A stretch of DNA of 64,000 nucleotides from Paraburkholderia adhaesiva (GTDB taxonomy: Bacteria; Pseudomonadota; Gammaproteobacteria; Burkholderiales; Burkholderiaceae), in assembly GCF_021390575.1 (NCBI RefSeq), contig NZ_JAJEJQ010000005.1, positions 186,001-250,000 on the forward strand. Direction: 5' to 3'. Every line of letters starts with the position of its first letter. The stretch's first letter is position 1. The notes beneath the pieces are model-generated. The model saw only the letters and a list, made by a program, of their open reading frames with translations. It did not search any database and was not told the origin of the DNA. Shown piece after piece: positions 24,652-34,835 of this stretch. Made by a program: the position numbers and the translations under genes.

Positions 24652-27618
24652 TTACCGAGTCTGGGCACTGTACGAAATGAACGAGACGATCACGTTTTCC
24701 TTCACGCTCAATGTGCCGTCGGCATTGGCGACCAGCTGTTTGGCGATGCCAAGCTGCGTCGAGCGGTCCACGAGCGTGATCGTGTTCAGGTTGAGCGGTC
24801 CACCGAGCCCCGACGCCACGAAACTGATTACGTCGTTGCCATAAACCTCGTTGAGCGCCGTGGTGATGGCCGACATCGATACCACGTCACCCTTGAGCTG
24901 GGTGTCGATGGTCGAGATGGTGATGGTCTGCAGCTGCTGCTTGAGGCTGTCATTGGCAAACACCGTGGGCGACACAAGGCACGTGATCTGGAAGCTCTGG
25001 GCTGCGTCGATGTTGTAGAGGATGCCGTCCGGTCCCCAGACCTGCACACTGCCCATGTTCGCGACCGGGTAATAGTAGAGCGAGGTGTTCTCGAGCAGGT
25101 TGTCATTGAACGTCTCAAACTCACCGGTGAGCCACCCCACCACCGTGTCCAGAAGCTGTTCGACATATGCGGGCGCCACCGAATCCGTGGCGAAACGGTA
25201 CACCGCGTCGATCATCATGATGTCGAGTTCCTGACTGACGCTCCTTGGATTGACGGGGACCGGATTGCCGTTGATCAGGATGACGTCCCCTACCCTGAAC
25301 TGGTAGCTCGGGGTGCCGTCGGGGTTCAGGACTGGATCCCCCTTGTAGTGCAGGATCGTGAACTGTGGCTCGCCGTCGACGATCGTGATCGCGCTGCCAG
25401 TCGCAGGATCGATCTGGTAGACATCCTCCTGATAGTAATACGGGATGTTGGTCTGGTACGTCTGGTACTGAAGCGTCGAGACCACAGTGCGGCACTGCGC
25501 CCAGAGGGTGTCGAGATACTGCCCGAACTCGAGCACAAGCTGCTCGTTGGTAATACCAACCGTGCCCTCCGGTACGAGAAATGTGCCGACCACACTGTCC
25601 ACGGTCGCCTTCTGCCACCCGGGTGGCATTGCCGAGTTCGTCGAGTAGATGACATCGAACGTCGTTGTCAGCGCCGCCGCGGTGAGGCGCGGCGTCGTGG
25701 TGTACATGAGGAACTTCGTGAGCGACAGGTCGCCGGCAGCATCGACGTTGAAGGTCGTCGAAAGATCAAACGTAAAAAGCCGTTCACCAGCGCTTGTCTT
25801 CCCGGTCAGCACACCCTGCAGATACGCCCGCGAGGTCTCACCGGGCGGGACGAACGAAAGCTGGCAAAACACTTCGCTGTCGTCGACTGCCTGATACGCA
25901 GCGCTCGAAGTCGTGGCGAGCACGAGCTGATAGCCTGATGTGGTGCAACTGAGCGTATATGTATTGGTGCTGACCTGCAGCCCCGTACTGTCGTTCTCGC
26001 CTACCCACAGTTTCGTGACGACTGCAGGACTGTCAAGACGGTACGGGCGCCACGCGGCCTCGTTGCCGGTGAGATCGAGTACGTAGTAGAACGGGCTGTA
26101 GAGATACTTGCCACCTGTGATGGCGAGGGCCTTGCTGCCAGGCGACATGGCGCCCAGCTGGTTGACGATACTGTCGCTGACCATCGAGATGACGCCATTG
26201 CTGTTCTGGTAGAGCGCCGCGGGCGTGACGGTGATACTTGTGCCGTTGTCGATCACCGCGCTGTTCTGGACCGCATCGGCAACCGAGAGCGTGACGGTTT
26301 CGATCGTGCTGGTGGCCGCGGTGATCAGCTCGTCATCGGCAGGCTGAGACATCGGAGCGGTTGCGAGGAAAACGCGGTCCGTGATGTTGTCGATGTTCTT
26401 GACCACGCCGAACCCCTGTGCCCCAAGCACATCGTCGATCTGGGCCTGCGTGATCGGGATCGACTGCGGACCGACCGAGTTATCGATGACCTGTTGCCGC
26501 AATGTCCGGAAATCGACCGCGTTCGTGCCTCCGAGCACCACCTGATCCGAGTAGACGATGAGCGCCGAGAAGGTCGACATGGGCGCCGTGAAGATCGTGT
26601 TTTCGTTCGTGTCGATTGCGAGGAACGTCGCACTGAACGCGGTCGGCGCATAGTTCGACAGGTTCATGTTCAGCGGACCCTTGGTCTCATACAGGTCCAC
26701 GCGGATGTTCTGGTTCAGCAGGCCCGAACTCGTGTAGATCTGCGGGATCGCGATCGTGGCCTGGTTGGTACCCGCCTGGGTGTTGGTCGAGAGCGTGACC
26801 ACCGCCGTGGGAGTCAGGGGATCGTAGATCTGTGTTGAATAGGTAACCTGAATTTCGATCCACTGGTTCGTCACCGGATCCTGCGCGTAGACCCGGCAAT
26901 AATAAAACTGGTCGCTGACCGGAATGGTGAGCTGGAATGCCTTCGACGGCGTGCAGGGTCCCGTGCGCGAGATGATGTCAAACTGCTGGAGCTCGAACTC
27001 CATGTAGATCCAGAGCTTGTCCTTTGCCTGCCGGTACTGCCATGTCACGAGGTTCGAGGACAGCGCCTGCAGCGGCGACACGATGGTCGTGTCGTAGGTA
27101 ATGGAGAGGCCGCCGTGAGCCATCTGCTCGATCACGACCGGGTACTGCAGGCTGAACTGCACGGTGCCCACGACAAAGTACGTATTGCGTGGGATCACCA
27201 GCTTCTTCAGGCCCGTTGCCGGATCGAGGACCAGCTTCGCGAGCAGCTCGGTCTCGTCCACGATCATCGACCAGGTGGTCAGCGCGGGTGTCGCGAACCG
27301 GTTGACGTAGTCGACGTCCGACATGTGGGTGTACAGGTCGCTCATGAGTTGCGCGGCAACCGGGTACTGCCGGCGATTGAGCGCTTCGACCTTTTGCAGG
27401 AAGGCCGCAACGTTCACGGCCCCGGCTTCGATCGCGTGCACATACGGGTTGCTCGGGTCAACAATGCTCACGAGGCCGCTCGTGACTTCGGCCAGATAGT
27501 TGAAATTCACCTGGGCGATCAGTGCCGGGTTGTACTGGTACAGCAGGATGTTCTGGATGAGGTCGTTGATGGTGGGGCTGCCTGACGGCACCGACTGGAT
27601 CGACAGACTGTTCGACAT
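24652..27618 (-). CDS. very large phage structural protein, 988 aa (baseplate or tail type)
   Basis: A long beta-rich protein with many Thr, Tyr and Gln residues, no cysteine-rich or membrane parts, and no recognised catalytic motif. It is transcribed with the 421-residue gene just upstream on the minus strand (gap 52 bases). Length, composition and the minus orientation next to plus-strand virion genes fit the large baseplate/tail proteins of phiKZ-like phages. The C-terminal 300 residues contain repeated strand-turn patterns such as PVLNPDGTPSYQFRVGD. Virion location is inferred. Confidence 0.65.
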   Translation of the reverse strand: MSNSLSIQSVPSGSPTINDLIQNILLYQYNPALIAQVNFNYLAEVTSGLVSIVDPSNPYVHAIEAGAVNVAAFLQKVEALNRRQYPVAAQLMSDLYTHMSDVDYVNRFATPALTTWSMIVDETELLAKLVLDPATGLKKLVIPRNTYFVVGTVQFSLQYPVVIEQMAHGGLSITYDTTIVSPLQALSSNLVTWQYRQAKDKLWIYMEFELQQFDIISRTGPCTPSKAFQLTIPVSDQFYYCRVYAQDPVTNQWIEIQVTYSTQIYDPLTPTAVVTLSTNTQAGTNQATIAIPQIYTSSGLLNQNIRVDLYETKGPLNMNLSNYAPTAFSATFLAIDTNENTIFTAPMSTFSALIVYSDQVVLGGTNAVDFRTLRQQVIDNSVGPQSIPITQAQIDDVLGAQGFGVVKNIDNITDRVFLATAPMSQPADDELITAATSTIETVTLSVADAVQNSAVIDNGTSITVTPAALYQNSNGVISMVSDSIVNQLGAMSPGSKALAITGGKYLYSPFYYVLDLTGNEAAWRPYRLDSPAVVTKLWVGENDSTGLQVSTNTYTLSCTTSGYQLVLATTSSAAYQAVDDSEVFCQLSFVPPGETSRAYLQGVLTGKTSAGERLFTFDLSTTFNVDAAGDLSLTKFLMYTTTPRLTAAALTTTFDVIYSTNSAMPPGWQKATVDSVVGTFLVPEGTVGITNEQLVLEFGQYLDTLWAQCRTVVSTLQYQTYQTNIPYYYQEDVYQIDPATGSAITIVDGEPQFTILHYKGDPVLNPDGTPSYQFRVGDVILINGNPVPVNPRSVSQELDIMMIDAVYRFATDSVAPAYVEQLLDTVVGWLTGEFETFNDNLLENTSLYYYPVANMGSVQVWGPDGILYNIDAAQSFQITCLVSPTVFANDSLKQQLQTITISTIDTQLKGDVVSMSAITTALNEVYGNDVISFVASGLGGPLNLNTITLVDRSTQLGIAKQLVANADGTLSVKENVIVSFISYSAQTR

Positions 27619-27670
27619 CGCTTTCTCGCTGGACTGTTGCGCGCTTCCTCAGCCGCGCTGGTTCCAACAT

Positions 27671-28936
27671 TCACGCACTGGTCCCAGCGCCGAAATCGAG
27701 CTGGCCGAGCGTGTTCGTGCCGGTGACGGTGGCTGGCGCCGGATTGTTGCTGGCGTCACCCGTCTGGTTCTGACCGGTGGGAAAGAGCGGCGTGGCGAGC
27801 TGGTTCTGCAGCTTCGTGAGCCAGCTGATCAACTGCTGGTAGAGCTGGTTGTCCACCCACCATTCCAGCTCCCAGGTGTCCGGATTGATCCACGGGTATC
27901 CCTGATGGTTAAAGAGCTGGAGTGCGGCCATCGGGACCTTCGTGCAGGAGACCGTGCGCAAGCCATCCGCCATGGCGGGATTGAAGAGCGCGACCGTTGC
28001 GTCGAAAGCATAGAGCAGGATCGGATCCTGATAGATCGCGCCGACGCAATGCATCGGAATGCTGATCTGTTCGTGCGACTGGTTAATCGGGCTCTGGCTG
28101 TCGTAGTTGAAGGCCGCCCCGTTCGCGGGCGAGTACGGGAATGCCGCTCCGCAGGCGGCGATCTTCTGCACCCTGGTCTTCGTGACATCGAGCACAAGCC
28201 GGTAGATACGCGTCTGGTAGTCGATCTCGTTGTCGACGATCATCTCCGGGTACGGCATGAGCGTGCCCCGGAAGACGTGCGACATATACATCGACCAGTA
28301 GAAAAACAGCGCCGTGACAGGATCGCCCTGCATGTTTCGAAAGGTCAGCGTGACGTCGTATGCCGAGTAGACCTCCGTTATGCCATCGACGACGGAGAAC
28401 ACCTCCTTGTACACGCCTTCATGCGAGGTTGTGTAGGGCACGGTGATGTCCGGCCAGCCCGCGGCCGACACCAGCATGTTGGTGAGGATCGGAATGAACG
28501 CTGACAACGGGTCGACAAAGGGCGAGCTGATACCAGTCGCCGGGTCGCGGTTGCTGTCCGGATCCAGATAGCAACGAATAATCCTTTGAACACTGTAGGG
28601 GTTGGTGTTGGTGAGCGGATTGAAGATCCGTTCGGACCGCAGATTGCCCGGTGACAGGTTCAGGCGCGGGCGCGTGAAGAACGTCAGGCCGAAGGTGTCC
28701 TTGTTGATCGGTATGGCCTGGGGCGTGAGCCGGTGGTTGATCCCGTAATACGCGTTGCGCAGGGCGTTGATGCCTCGCGCGCCCTGCGGCAGGGTCAGCA
28801 GCAGCGTGTCGACTGCCTGCTCGGCGGTAATGCCAGCCTGACTGAAAACATCGTCGAGGCTGAGCTGCGCATAGGACGAGGACGCGTCGGCGCTGGTTGA
28901 CAGCCCGGGCGCGCCCGTAGCGTTGATCTCGGACAT
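27671..28936 (-). CDS. phage structural protein, 421 aa
   Basis: A soluble mixed alpha/beta protein (MSEINATGAPGLSTSADASS) with a central aromatic-rich domain and a C-terminal Thr/Asn/Pro/Gln tail. It precedes the 988-residue gene on the same strand and the pair looks like one transcript. The start at 28936 is 38 bases from the divergent start at 28975, so both directions share a short promoter region. No family is recognised; a tail or baseplate role is inferred from the neighbour. Confidence 0.65.
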   Translation of the reverse strand: MSEINATGAPGLSTSADASSSYAQLSLDDVFSQAGITAEQAVDTLLLTLPQGARGINALRNAYYGINHRLTPQAIPINKDTFGLTFFTRPRLNLSPGNLRSERIFNPLTNTNPYSVQRIIRCYLDPDSNRDPATGISSPFVDPLSAFIPILTNMLVSAAGWPDITVPYTTSHEGVYKEVFSVVDGITEVYSAYDVTLTFRNMQGDPVTALFFYWSMYMSHVFRGTLMPYPEMIVDNEIDYQTRIYRLVLDVTKTRVQKIAACGAAFPYSPANGAAFNYDSQSPINQSHEQISIPMHCVGAIYQDPILLYAFDATVALFNPAMADGLRTVSCTKVPMAALQLFNHQGYPWINPDTWELEWWVDNQLYQQLISWLTKLQNQLATPLFPTGQNQTGDASNNPAPATVTGTNTLGQLDFGAGTSA

Positions 28937-28974
28937 GGGCGTTCCCGTGCTTGACCGAATGAGGAGGATGGGCG

Positions 28975-30249
28975 ATGGCTGATCCCGTTAGCGCGGCCGC
29001 GGCGAGCCAGGTTGGCTTGAGCGCCATTAACGCGATAATCCAGAACATCAATCTGATGGCAAAACAGGGCGCCCGACACGACTCTCTCGTTTCGTTCACC
29101 CAGGCGGCACGTGTGGAGCCGTTGGTGCTGGTCGACACAGGCGTGCTGTTTGATGACGTGTTGCCCGATGTGATGCAGTCGTTGAGCAACATCTTCGCGG
29201 GATACTATCTGCAGGCCGTTTCCCTGAACTCGACCATTGGTAATGCGAAAGTGGCATCGGTGCTGGGCACGTTCAATCCGAAGCGCGAATTCGGCGCGCT
29301 TGACGTGGTCGCAGGTGCATCTGCTGCAGCTGCGCATGTGCATCACATGATGACGGCCAAAGAGGCCTACCGTGACAGGCTGCCAACCGGGTGGAGTGAT
29401 GGCTGGAGCACGGGCATCGCGCTTGAGGCGCAGGTGAAAACAGGAGGCGGTGCGAAAGGTCAGCGCGGTGCCAGGCCGCTTGACGCAGATGATGAGCAGT
29501 TCAGCCGGATGAAACGCGAGAACGAGATGCAGAGGCTCGAGCGGGAACAGGTTGAGCGCCGACGTATCACGACATCATTCGGGGAAGATGCCCTCACAAC
29601 ACTGAAAGAGAACGTCAACCTGTCGGTCGGCAAGATCTTTGAAGTGACGATCAAGCACGAAGACCGCACGTTGACGGTGCCGGTCTCGATCCGTCTGGTC
29701 GTCAACACAATTCCGACGGATCAGCTCGTTCGTGTTCTGTCTCCAGGCGATGAGGAGACCTCGTCCCGGGAGCGCTATCACGGATGGCGCTCCGGGCGCC
29801 TCGCGTTCTGGAAGGACACGGTTCTCTGCCGCGATCTGGTGGATGCGCACCGCAAGAACCTGATGGCTGACGGCGACCGGCTCTACGCGAACATCGTGGC
29901 GAAAGAGCGAAAGAATGCCTTCGCTGCAATATTCAACGGCAATCCATCGGTCGCCTCAGCGTCGAACATGGTGGTCATGTCTTCCAGTACCGTGTCCACG
30001 CTCGAGCAGGAGCTGGCCGGCCGTTTCGCGGATTTCCACGTGCGCCAGAAGGTCTTCGAGCGTACCTCGCTGATGATCGTCGCCGTGATTGATCGCGAAT
30101 GGGCGCGTGTGGAGTTCTACCATCGCGGCATTCCCGAGGTCAGCAATCTGGGTTTCAAGGATATCAAGGGCTACAGCAAAGGCTCGAGTGGCCCGGATGT
30201 CTCGGAGATCCTGCGCGCATACAGCATGGTTTCGGCGCCTCGCCTTTGA
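28975..30249 (+). CDS. phage structural or assembly protein, 424 aa
   Basis: The ATG at 28975 is preceded by an excellent GAGGAGG site 8 bases upstream. Residues 1-60 are helical and hydrophobic-patched, residues 160-215 are highly charged (ERKxxER-like coiled coil), and the C-terminal 200 residues are mixed alpha/beta. No known motif. It begins a tight four-gene plus-strand run (next start is 10 bases on, then an 8-base overlap). The function is not recognised; the run continues into inner-head-type genes, so a head-related role is a reasonable guess. Confidence 0.65.
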   Translation: MADPVSAAAASQVGLSAINAIIQNINLMAKQGARHDSLVSFTQAARVEPLVLVDTGVLFDDVLPDVMQSLSNIFAGYYLQAVSLNSTIGNAKVASVLGTFNPKREFGALDVVAGASAAAAHVHHMMTAKEAYRDRLPTGWSDGWSTGIALEAQVKTGGGAKGQRGARPLDADDEQFSRMKRENEMQRLEREQVERRRITTSFGEDALTTLKENVNLSVGKIFEVTIKHEDRTLTVPVSIRLVVNTIPTDQLVRVLSPGDEETSSRERYHGWRSGRLAFWKDTVLCRDLVDAHRKNLMADGDRLYANIVAKERKNAFAAIFNGNPSVASASNMVVMSSSTVSTLEQELAGRFADFHVRQKVFERTSLMIVAVIDREWARVEFYHRGIPEVSNLGFKDIKGYSKGSSGPDVSEILRAYSMVSAPRL

Positions 30250-30259
30250 GGTGAACGTC

Positions 30260-31150
30260 ATGAAATTGACCACCTATATCACCGCCCTCTTCCCGCGGCT
30301 GCGCAAGGATATTGTGCTGGACGATATCCGCAATACGCGGGTGGAACTCGTCACGTCCACGCTGCCGGCTTTTACGGTGGCGACCCAACTGCTCGGCAAA
30401 TGGAAGTGGAAATCTGAAGAGATGCAGGGATTCGCGGCAAGCTTTGGCCAGCTGGTTGCCAAGGGCAGCATGTTCGAGACGATTGAGGCTGGCCTGAAGG
30501 GATCGGAGGCGACGCTGATGCTCGCCGAGATGTTCGTAACAAAGACGTATAACGAGGAGATCTCGGCTGAAGCTCTGACCTTCCGGAAGGCAAGCGTCCT
30601 GCAGTTTATCGAGGCGGTCGCGTTTGTTTCACGCTTCGCGCGCAAGCTCGCGAACATGGCGCTCGTAGTCGAAGCGATCCCGTATGCGGAAGATGGCGAA
30701 ACTTTCATGCATGCGCTGCAACCGGGCGAGGTCAAGTGGATCAGCGAGAATTTCGTCTCATTCTGCACCATGTTCCATGCGGTGTCCGCGCCGGTGAAGT
30801 CGATCGAGGAAACTTTCGAAGCGATTCCGGATATCGTCATCCGGAACGCTGATTTCGGAGCGTTGAAGGAAGCGGTTGGTGAGAGCAAGCTCGATCCGTT
30901 CAGGTTTGGATTCGTGCCGGTCCAGATGAATCCGTTCTATCGCTTCGGGAAAATGCAGGCCGAATGGCAGGTCGAGCGGTTCAACGAAGCGAAGGATGAG
31001 CTCAAGCTCGTTCAACTGCGCAAACTCAGGCTCGAAAAACTGCTGGCGAAGAAGCCCGACGCCGCGCTTGAGCATGAGATCGAATACATGGAGAACCGCG
31101 TACAGGGCCTGAATGCAAGGATCGCCCGGATGGAGACGTCGTATGCCTGA
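30260..31150 (+). CDS. helical phage protein, 296 aa
   Basis: ATG 30260 has GAGG 8 bases upstream and starts 10 bases after the previous stop; a longer open frame starting inside the upstream gene is rejected. The product is mostly alpha-helical; residues 235-295 are a strongly charged coiled coil (LRKLRLEKLLAKKPDAALEH). It overlaps the following gene by 8 bases. No recognised family; probable virion or assembly protein from context. Confidence 0.65.
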   Translation: MKLTTYITALFPRLRKDIVLDDIRNTRVELVTSTLPAFTVATQLLGKWKWKSEEMQGFAASFGQLVAKGSMFETIEAGLKGSEATLMLAEMFVTKTYNEEISAEALTFRKASVLQFIEAVAFVSRFARKLANMALVVEAIPYAEDGETFMHALQPGEVKWISENFVSFCTMFHAVSAPVKSIEETFEAIPDIVIRNADFGALKEAVGESKLDPFRFGFVPVQMNPFYRFGKMQAEWQVERFNEAKDELKLVQLRKLRLEKLLAKKPDAALEHEIEYMENRVQGLNARIARMETSYA

Positions 31151-31811
31151 TATCCATCCCGGCTCCCATGGCAACCCGGCTGCCCCCGGTACTTTCCGCC
31201 TCTATCCCCGTGGGTTCCTTGGGAAGATCCTGCCGCCACGTCTTGTTGTTAAGCCCCGCCCTTTCGATGTGCGCATTCGTACGACCCCGATCGCCGGCAT
31301 TGTGGTGCCCCAGCAGATCACAGCGGATGCCAATGCCGCCGTGGAAATGCTGTACGCGCAATACATCAAACGTGCTGCAGCAACCATGTCGTTTGAATTC
31401 CGGGAAAAGATCCTGATCGTGGCGCTGGATGCGTTCGGCACGGCGAGTTTCTCGGACTGGTATGCCACACAGGCGGAAAGCCCGTCATTTGGCGACACAC
31501 ACCAGCGCTTCCTGGATGACACCTTGCGCTTCATCCGGCATGGGCGGCGAAATCTCTCGCTGGAAGCATGGGCCAGTTTCCTCCTGCCTTCAGAAGGCGG
31601 AACACGTCCGGTCGGTGCCAGTGAGTTTGGCGACGCCGCAGAATCCAGTGAAGTGGCTGGCGAGTTCTTCAGCTACATGCAATCGGCACAGCCGGTCACG
31701 GCAGGCGCAACGACGGTCCTTCTGGCCGACGTCATCCAGCAGTGGACCTCGCGGCCTGGCGGCATCGAGGATCTGCTCGGGACCCTGCACCTGCTGTTCG
31801 GCAACCTCTGA
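31143..31811 (+). CDS. hypothetical phage protein, 222 aa
   Basis: ATG 31143 (MPDIHPGSHGNPAAPG) overlaps the end of the preceding gene by 8 bases, with GGAG upstream. The N-terminal 60 residues are Pro/Arg-rich with beta character, and the rest is helical. No domain is recognised. It ends the operon that began at 28975; a promoter-like motif and a new inner-head-type gene follow. Confidence 0.6.
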   Translation: MPDIHPGSHGNPAAPGTFRLYPRGFLGKILPPRLVVKPRPFDVRIRTTPIAGIVVPQQITADANAAVEMLYAQYIKRAAATMSFEFREKILIVALDAFGTASFSDWYATQAESPSFGDTHQRFLDDTLRFIRHGRRNLSLEAWASFLLPSEGGTRPVGASEFGDAAESSEVAGEFFSYMQSAQPVTAGATTVLLADVIQQWTSRPGGIEDLLGTLHLLFGNL

Positions 31812-31904
31812 ATCCTTCCCATCCGATTCAAATTGTATGGCTGACGCTTTGGGTGCCGGGTGATCCGGGACCGGCTGCGTCTTGCGCGGATATTAATCCG
31901 GAAT

Positions 31905-31918
31905 CCTTTATATTTGCC
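31905..31918 (+). promoter_or_regulatory. variant phage promoter upstream of an inner-head-type gene
   Basis: CCTTTATATTTGCC lies 23 bases before the ATG at 31941 in an otherwise GC-rich gap. It resembles the CCTATATT motif found elsewhere with one extra base. It is a weaker candidate than the exact copies. Confidence 0.3.
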
Positions 31919-31940
31919 AAGCGCAATGAGGAGTTCTAGC

Positions 31941-33257
31941 ATGCGTCGCATTACACATCGCGGTCTTGTGGCAGCAATGGAGGAAGAGGAGCTTCTGCAG
32001 GAAGAAGAACAGCCGGCGGAAGTCGAAGACCTCGCCAACTCGCAGGAAGAAGGGCTCACGGAGATCGTCGAGGACGAGGCGGAACTGGACCAGCATGATG
32101 CGTTGACCGATGAAGCCGTCGAGACCGTGGAGGCGCTCGAGGCGCTGCGCGAGCACCTGAAGGTGTCGCTTGAGTCCGGCGGAATCGACCAGGCAGGCGC
32201 CGGTGTGCTGGACATCAGCCTGAAGCATATGTATCGGCGCCTGGGCGTGAGGACCGTGCGCGTGACGCCGGCGCTTGAGTCGTTTGGCTCGATCGCGCGT
32301 CGCAGCGAGACGACAAAGATCGCCATGGAGGAAGTGGGCGAGCAGGTCAGAAAGATCTGGGAAACCATCGTCGCGTCGATCAGGAAGGCGATCGAGTGGA
32401 TCAAGGGGTTCGTCAAGAAGCTCTTTGACAACGTTGAAGCGATGGTGAGCCGCGCGAAGTCGCTCAAGGAGTCAGCGGGCAAGATCGAGGGAGAGCCCAA
32501 GGAGCGCGAGATCAAGAATTCGGGTCTTGCCGGTGCACTTCATCTGGGTGGCAAGGTGCCCGCCGATCCATCGGGCTCGGGGCGTTTGCTGGAAGTCACG
32601 GAGAAGATGTTCGGCGCCTACGGCGGCATCGTGCAGAAGATCGCGACAGCCGGGCCCGACAAGGTTCTGGGCGAGGCGGCTGGTGGTGAAATTGCCAAAG
32701 AGTTCTCGCCGGAGCATTTCGGTCTTGAACCCGTGCACGATGCGGCCTCCCAGGGCATTCCTGCGCCGGAAGGTGCAGCGGTTGGTCGCTCGGCAGAATT
32801 GCCGGGCGGCAAGGCGATCGTGATGATCGTCACGGCGAGCCTGGATGGCTCGAACGCTGGCGTGCTGAACTTCAACAAGCAGGCCGCCGAGTTCAAGGGC
32901 GAGGCGGTACCTGTGCTTAACCGGGACGCAGCAAGCACCATCTGCGACAACGTGATCAAGCTCGGAGAAGCGATCCGCCAGAAGCAGTCACTCGCCAGGA
33001 CGGCTGAGTCGGCCAAGGAGCTGTTGCTCAGGGCCTGCGAGCAGGCTGCGCGATCCGAGGACGGCAAGGCCGGGGCGGTCAAGACGGTGCGTGGGCTGCT
33101 CAAGCTGATCGATGCGCCATTCGTCGCCATGACGTCGTACGCCACGAAAGCCGGCAGGTCGCTCAACCAGCACGTCGAGCAGTCCATCCGTGCGTACGGT
33201 CCCGCAACCGGCGGCGCTCCTGCCGAACACAAGGAGGAAGCGAAGGAAGCGGCCTGA
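31941..33257 (+). CDS. inner-head-type virion pro-protein, paralogue 2
   Basis: A 438-residue protein, ATG 31941 with GGAG 8 bases upstream. Residues 10-105 are extremely acidic (EEEELLQEEEQPAEVED). The processing-like site is Ala111-Leu-Glu113 followed by Ser, then EEVGEQVRKIWETIVASIR, a Trp-containing amphipathic helix shared with paralogues 3 and 4. The C-terminal 280 residues are a charged helical domain. An acidic propeptide removed after A-x-E and a DNA-compatible mature domain is the pattern of phiKZ inner-body proteins. First of three in tandem. Confidence 0.65.
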   Translation: MRRITHRGLVAAMEEEELLQEEEQPAEVEDLANSQEEGLTEIVEDEAELDQHDALTDEAVETVEALEALREHLKVSLESGGIDQAGAGVLDISLKHMYRRLGVRTVRVTPALESFGSIARRSETTKIAMEEVGEQVRKIWETIVASIRKAIEWIKGFVKKLFDNVEAMVSRAKSLKESAGKIEGEPKEREIKNSGLAGALHLGGKVPADPSGSGRLLEVTEKMFGAYGGIVQKIATAGPDKVLGEAAGGEIAKEFSPEHFGLEPVHDAASQGIPAPEGAAVGRSAELPGGKAIVMIVTASLDGSNAGVLNFNKQAAEFKGEAVPVLNRDAASTICDNVIKLGEAIRQKQSLARTAESAKELLLRACEQAARSEDGKAGAVKTVRGLLKLIDAPFVAMTSYATKAGRSLNQHVEQSIRAYGPATGGAPAEHKEEAKEAA

Positions 33258-33367
33258 TCGACGCGTTCCAGGGCGAACTTCACCGAGAGCCGATCCATCC
33301 GGCAGGTTGGCCAGATGCCTGGGTGGCCCCAGGTGAAGCGTCCCTGCCCTTTTCTGCAGGCCGTGCG

Positions 33368-34759
33368 ATGCGCAAATTCATTGTCGCGCTGGAGTCGTAC
33401 CAGGACTCTCATATTGCGATATCCCTGGAGGAAGAAGTCCTCCTCATCGATGAAAACGCGCGTGACGAGGCACAGATCCAGACGGACCTTGCCGATGTCA
33501 ACCGTGGTCTGGATACCGCGGATGCGCTCGAAGACCTGGCCGTCGTCGCTGGCAACATCGAGGACGCCAGTGAGCAGGAAACGCAGTTGATTGATACCTG
33601 CGCGCAAATGGCCACGACGGGCACCGATATCCAGCCGGAGGAATTGATGCAGCCGGCGCAGCGGGCCGAAGACGGAACGGTGGCCACAGAGGGTTTCAGG
33701 GAAACGGCCAAAGGGATTATCGAGACGATCCTGAAGTATGTGGCGAAGATCTGGGAGTCGTTTGTCGGCTGGCTCAAACGCACCTTTACGTTGATCGGCA
33801 GCACCCGTGCGCGGCTGGACAAGCTCCGGAAATATCTGGCAACCGTCGAGAAAGCGAAGTCACCGCTCAAGGAAGGCGCTACGGTCAGCGTGTTCGACGA
33901 GGCAGGCTACCAACCCGTCAAGGATGGCCGGTCCTATGTCCAGCTGAACCGTGACTGGTCGCGCACGATGGAGTGGGTCTTCGGTGACTACGCCCGCTAC
34001 GCGCTCACGATGGGGGGGAAGGCCGTGAAGGGCATTGAGACATTCGATGCCCAGCATCCCGAGGAGTCGGCGACCAAACTGCGGCACGACCTCGCGAGCG
34101 TGAAGCTTGCCAGCATGCCGGGTCCGCGGCGTGCGAAGCGGGTCGGCAATCTGGACGTGGAAATCTCGGACGACCTGCCGCACAACAAGGTACTGATGGT
34201 GTCGGACCTGCAGAACGACGGAGAAGCGACCACGCTCTCTGTCCTGGAGAAACTGCGTACGCATCAGGTGCAACTTGCCGATGCCCGTGCGGGAGAGGTC
34301 CGCAGCCGCAGTGAGCATGCGGCGCAGTGCAAGCCGCTTACGTTTGACGAAATGGATACGCTGGTGGATGAGTTCGAAGGGCAGCTGCGCGCGGTGGAGA
34401 AGTTCACGAGCTCGAACCGCGAAGGCGAGCTGCAACGCACGCGCAAGGCACTCGCGAGCGCCTCGCAGAAGGCACAGGCGTCACTGGGCAAACTCGACCA
34501 GGGGGACGATTCGGCCAACGGCGCGGCTCATGGCAAGGTGGTGGAAACGTATTTCCGTGCCATACTCGCGTTCAACGCCGCGTTCTGTAACTGGATCAAC
34601 CAGCCGCTTTTGACCGTTTCCAGTCTCGCACTGACAAATGTGCGATCGGGCCTCGTACGCATCCAGGAATCGCTCAAGTGCTACGAGCTCCAGACGGGTG
34701 AAGCCAGCAAGGGCCATGGCGTTCCTGTCTCGCCGCATGCGGCGCTCCCGGCTCGTTGA
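33368..34759 (+). CDS. inner-head-type virion pro-protein, paralogue 3
   Basis: A 463-residue paralogue beginning MRKFIVALESYQ at 33368. The acidic N-terminal part (residues 15-105) ends at Ala106-Thr-Glu108 followed by Gly (TVATEGFRETAKGI), then KYVAKIWESFVGWLKRTF. The C-terminal domain contains conserved helical blocks shared with paralogue 4, such as YFRAILAFNAAFCNWINQPL, which matches YYRSLLNFNKAFAQWTYQPF. This similarity makes common descent clear. The gap to the previous gene is 110 bases and it probably has its own ribosome site but no obvious promoter. Confidence 0.7.
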   Translation: MRKFIVALESYQDSHIAISLEEEVLLIDENARDEAQIQTDLADVNRGLDTADALEDLAVVAGNIEDASEQETQLIDTCAQMATTGTDIQPEELMQPAQRAEDGTVATEGFRETAKGIIETILKYVAKIWESFVGWLKRTFTLIGSTRARLDKLRKYLATVEKAKSPLKEGATVSVFDEAGYQPVKDGRSYVQLNRDWSRTMEWVFGDYARYALTMGGKAVKGIETFDAQHPEESATKLRHDLASVKLASMPGPRRAKRVGNLDVEISDDLPHNKVLMVSDLQNDGEATTLSVLEKLRTHQVQLADARAGEVRSRSEHAAQCKPLTFDEMDTLVDEFEGQLRAVEKFTSSNREGELQRTRKALASASQKAQASLGKLDQGDDSANGAAHGKVVETYFRAILAFNAAFCNWINQPLLTVSSLALTNVRSGLVRIQESLKCYELQTGEASKGHGVPVSPHAALPAR

Positions 34760-34835
34760 TGGTCCGGATGCCCGAGGTGGTGTGAGAGGAGGAAGGCCCG
34801 TGCGCCAGAGAACATCACGGGCCCGCGCTCGCGGG

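Noticed and set aside
24625..25938. A 437-codon plus-strand frame opposite the 988-residue structural gene
   Set aside because: Shadow frame; the product is dominated by Arg, Asp and Val and has no ribosome site in context with neighbours.
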